Source: an uncultured Anaerosacchariphilus sp. (GTDB lineage Bacteria > Bacillota > Clostridia > Lachnospirales > Lachnospiraceae). From it: 32,155 nt of DNA. Both the position numbers and the translations under genes were made by a program. Shown piece by piece: positions 30,870 to 32,155 of the stretch. The notes under the pieces are model-generated. The model saw nothing but the letters and a program-made list of their open reading frames with translations, was not told the origin of the DNA and ran no database searches. The stretch lies in contig CAKROP010000002.1 in assembly GCA_934373375.1 (NCBI GenBank), positions 1 through 32,155 on the forward strand, in the 5' to 3' direction. Position 1 is the first letter of the stretch. Each line of letters begins with the position of its first letter.

Positions 30870-32155
30870 TTACTTTTTGATTTCTTCGGTTTCTACGATG
30901 AAGCGGACGCTTCCGGTCTTGCCCTCGGCAAGCCCGGCGAAGTTGTCGTAGCCGTCGTCGGCCTCTTTCACTGCCCGCAGCCGGTTCATCACGTTGCGGA
31001 AATCGGCTCCGCCCAGCTTCGTCAATTCGGCGATGCCGTCGTCTTTGAAGTCGCGGACGCCGTCGCGCAGTTCTTTGACGCCGTCCAGGGCTTCGCCGAA
31101 GCCGTCGTAGAGCTCGCCTCCTGCGGTGCAGAGGGTGGTGCCGCCTTCTACGACTTTGGTGGTGCCCTCGTAGAGGGCGCTGACGCCTGCGGTGTAGGCG
31201 GTCAGGCCTTCGGTCAGCTGCTTGCTTCCGGCGGCCAGAGCTGCCACGGATGTTGCAAGCTGGCTCTGGAGTTCTCCTGCGGAGGCTCCGGCGTCTGCCA
31301 GGGTCTGCGCGTAGGCTGCCAGATTCTTAGCGTCTTCGGCGGTCAGACCTAAGGCTTCTAACGCTGCTTTCTGTTCCTCTGTCGCCTCTTCTCCCGAAGC
31401 CGCTCCCAATGCTCCTACAGTCTTTGCGAAAGCTGCCTGGCCTGTCGTGCCGCCCGCGGCACCAAGCGCCGCATTCAGCTGCTCCAGCCCGCTCTGCAGC
31501 GCCGCCGCGCCATCCGTCAGCGCCTTACTGTTTGAATTCAGGGTTCCGGCTCCGTCACGCACCTGATTCATGGCATCCCGAAGTGCCGTCACGCCGCTGG
31601 TATACTCATCCAGATAGCCGTCGAATTCTTTCAGGCCGTCATAGAGCTCTCCGACGCCCTCGTCCATGTCGTCCACGCCGTCCTTCAGGTCGTCCATACC
31701 ATCTGCGAAATCGTCGGCGTCCTTCAGATCGTCCAAATCCAGATCCTCCAAAAGTCCCGGCGTAATGATGCTTGCGGTAAATTCCAGTTCAAACTCTTTG
31801 GCGTCCGCGGTCACTTCCACATATTCGGGAATGTCAATGTCCTCTGTTACCTCATAGCCGGACAGCTGCAGACTGTCCGCCAGGCCCGGCATGGCGCAGC
31901 CGATGACCATGCTCTGGTCGTCCATGTTCATCAGTTTTCCATTGGTTACTTCGATGTTGGAGAAGGTATCGGAGGGCAGTACCAGAGCCGACATGACCAG
32001 GAACGGGGTCTGTACTTCGTAGGCTTTTTTCTTCACGGTCACGGTTTCGGTGGCTGTGTTTTCGTAATCGAAGCGGATTTTTACCTGGCCGCTTTTTCCG
32101 GCCAGTTTTTTCGGGCTTATCTGTTCGCCGTTCAGGTAGTAGGTGACTTTTACTT
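30870..32155 (-). CDS. Leu-x-x-Gly heptad-repeat extracellular protein, 5' end beyond the window
   Basis: The open frame runs from the stop at 30870 through the right edge (about 428 codons), so the N-terminus is missing; a GTG at 32042 is internal to the frame. The first part (VTYYLNGEQISPKKLAGKSG, then VKIRFDYENTATETVTV) looks like a beta-rich surface domain. The middle is built of L-x-x-G heptads such as DDLKDGVDDMDEGVGELYDG and AALAAGSKQLTEGLTAYTAG, forming a helical rod of about 300 residues. It ends FAGLAEGKTGSVRFIVETEEIKK with no membrane anchor at the C-terminus. Similar proteins are annotated as YhgE-like or LxxG heptad-repeat proteins in Clostridia and are thought to be envelope-located. 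Function is unknown. Confidence 0.85.
   Translation of the reverse strand, partial: VKVTYYLNGEQISPKKLAGKSGQVKIRFDYENTATETVTVKKKAYEVQTPFLVMSALVLPSDTFSNIEVTNGKLMNMDDQSMVIGCAMPGLADSLQLSGYEVTEDIDIPEYVEVTADAKEFELEFTASIITPGLLEDLDLDDLKDADDFADGMDDLKDGVDDMDEGVGELYDGLKEFDGYLDEYTSGVTALRDAMNQVRDGAGTLNSNSKALTDGAAALQSGLEQLNAALGAAGGTTGQAAFAKTVGALGAASGEEATEEQKAALEALGLTAEDAKNLAAYAQTLADAGASAGELQSQLATSVAALAAGSKQLTEGLTAYTAGVSALYEGTTKVVEGGTTLCTAGGELYDGFGEALDGVKELRDGVRDFKDDGIAELTKLGGADFRNVMNRLRAVKEADDGYDNFAGLAEGKTGSVRFIVETEEIKK

Noticed and set aside
30870..32042. GTG at 32042 as the start of the Leu-x-x-Gly repeat protein
   Set aside because: The frame continues without a stop to the right edge with a coherent beta-rich sequence and no ribosome-binding site precedes the GTG, so the gene is truncated by the window.
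1..32155. CRISPR arrays, tRNA or rRNA genes, prophage or insertion sequences
   Set aside because: No regularly spaced repeats, cloverleaf-like sequences, rRNA motifs or phage and transposase genes (other than the Rpn-family protein) were recognised on either strand.

Overview
The window looks like chromosomal DNA of a Gram-positive Clostridia, most probably a Lachnospiraceae member. This is inferred from gene order (gdpP-rplI-dnaB; rpsF-ssb-rpsR), strong AGGAGG ribosome-binding sites, GC near 50%, a GntR/LacI hybrid AraR, a CBS-type pyrophosphatase, a LysM/G5/M23 cell-wall protein and a Leu-x-x-Gly repeat surface protein. Most genes lie on the minus strand. I see no rRNA, tRNA, CRISPR array, insertion sequence or prophage gene. 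The only gene of a mobile-associated family is an Rpn/PD-(D/E)XK nuclease.

Layout on the minus strand, read right to left within each unit. (1) 1-3670: gdpP-rplI-dnaB (dnaB is cut by the left edge), for c-di-AMP turnover, ribosome and replication, with one promoter upstream. (2) 3688-11234: a pentose operon of lipoprotein substrate-binding protein, permease, two-domain ATPase, second permease, AraR and L-arabinose isomerase. It has a strong promoter, an intercistronic hairpin after the binding protein and a terminator after araA. (3) 11529-14750: rpsF-ssb-rpsR, then a SUV3-like RNA helicase behind an internal terminator. (4) 15455-20591: methyltransferase, an 847-aa membrane-anchored propeller-like protein with an inactive C39-like domain, and an M29 aminopeptidase. 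(5) 21197-22231: Rpn nuclease. (6) 22265-26902: CBS-pyrophosphatase, flavin reductase-like protein, shikimate kinase-like protein and M23 peptidase. (7) 27365-28731: DivIVA-like coiled-coil protein and signal peptidase I. (8) 30797-right edge: partial Leu-x-x-Gly repeat protein.

Plus-strand units are a conserved-looking 88-aa protein (14839-15219), a two-ACT-domain protein (20612-21133), and an ECF transporter S component with a class V aminotransferase behind a structured leader (28776-30655).

The most interesting observation is a candidate small RNA at about 27229-27397 on the plus strand. Its extended -10 box is preceded by four tandem 11-bp direct repeats (TTCAYA-N5) in the geometry of a PhoP/PhoB binding site. 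The RNA has hairpins whose G-U wobbles fit only plus-strand RNA, an unpaired anti-Shine-Dalgarno CUCCUC stretch, and a 13-bp terminator. Other notable items are two fold-back elements with shared ends (GACGGAC...CTGTTTTT) behind the 88-aa gene and the aminotransferase, and a switch-like leader with a displaced ribosome-binding site before the ECF gene. Three proteins also have substituted key residues: the C39-like domain, the shikimate kinase-like protein and the ABC ATPase.
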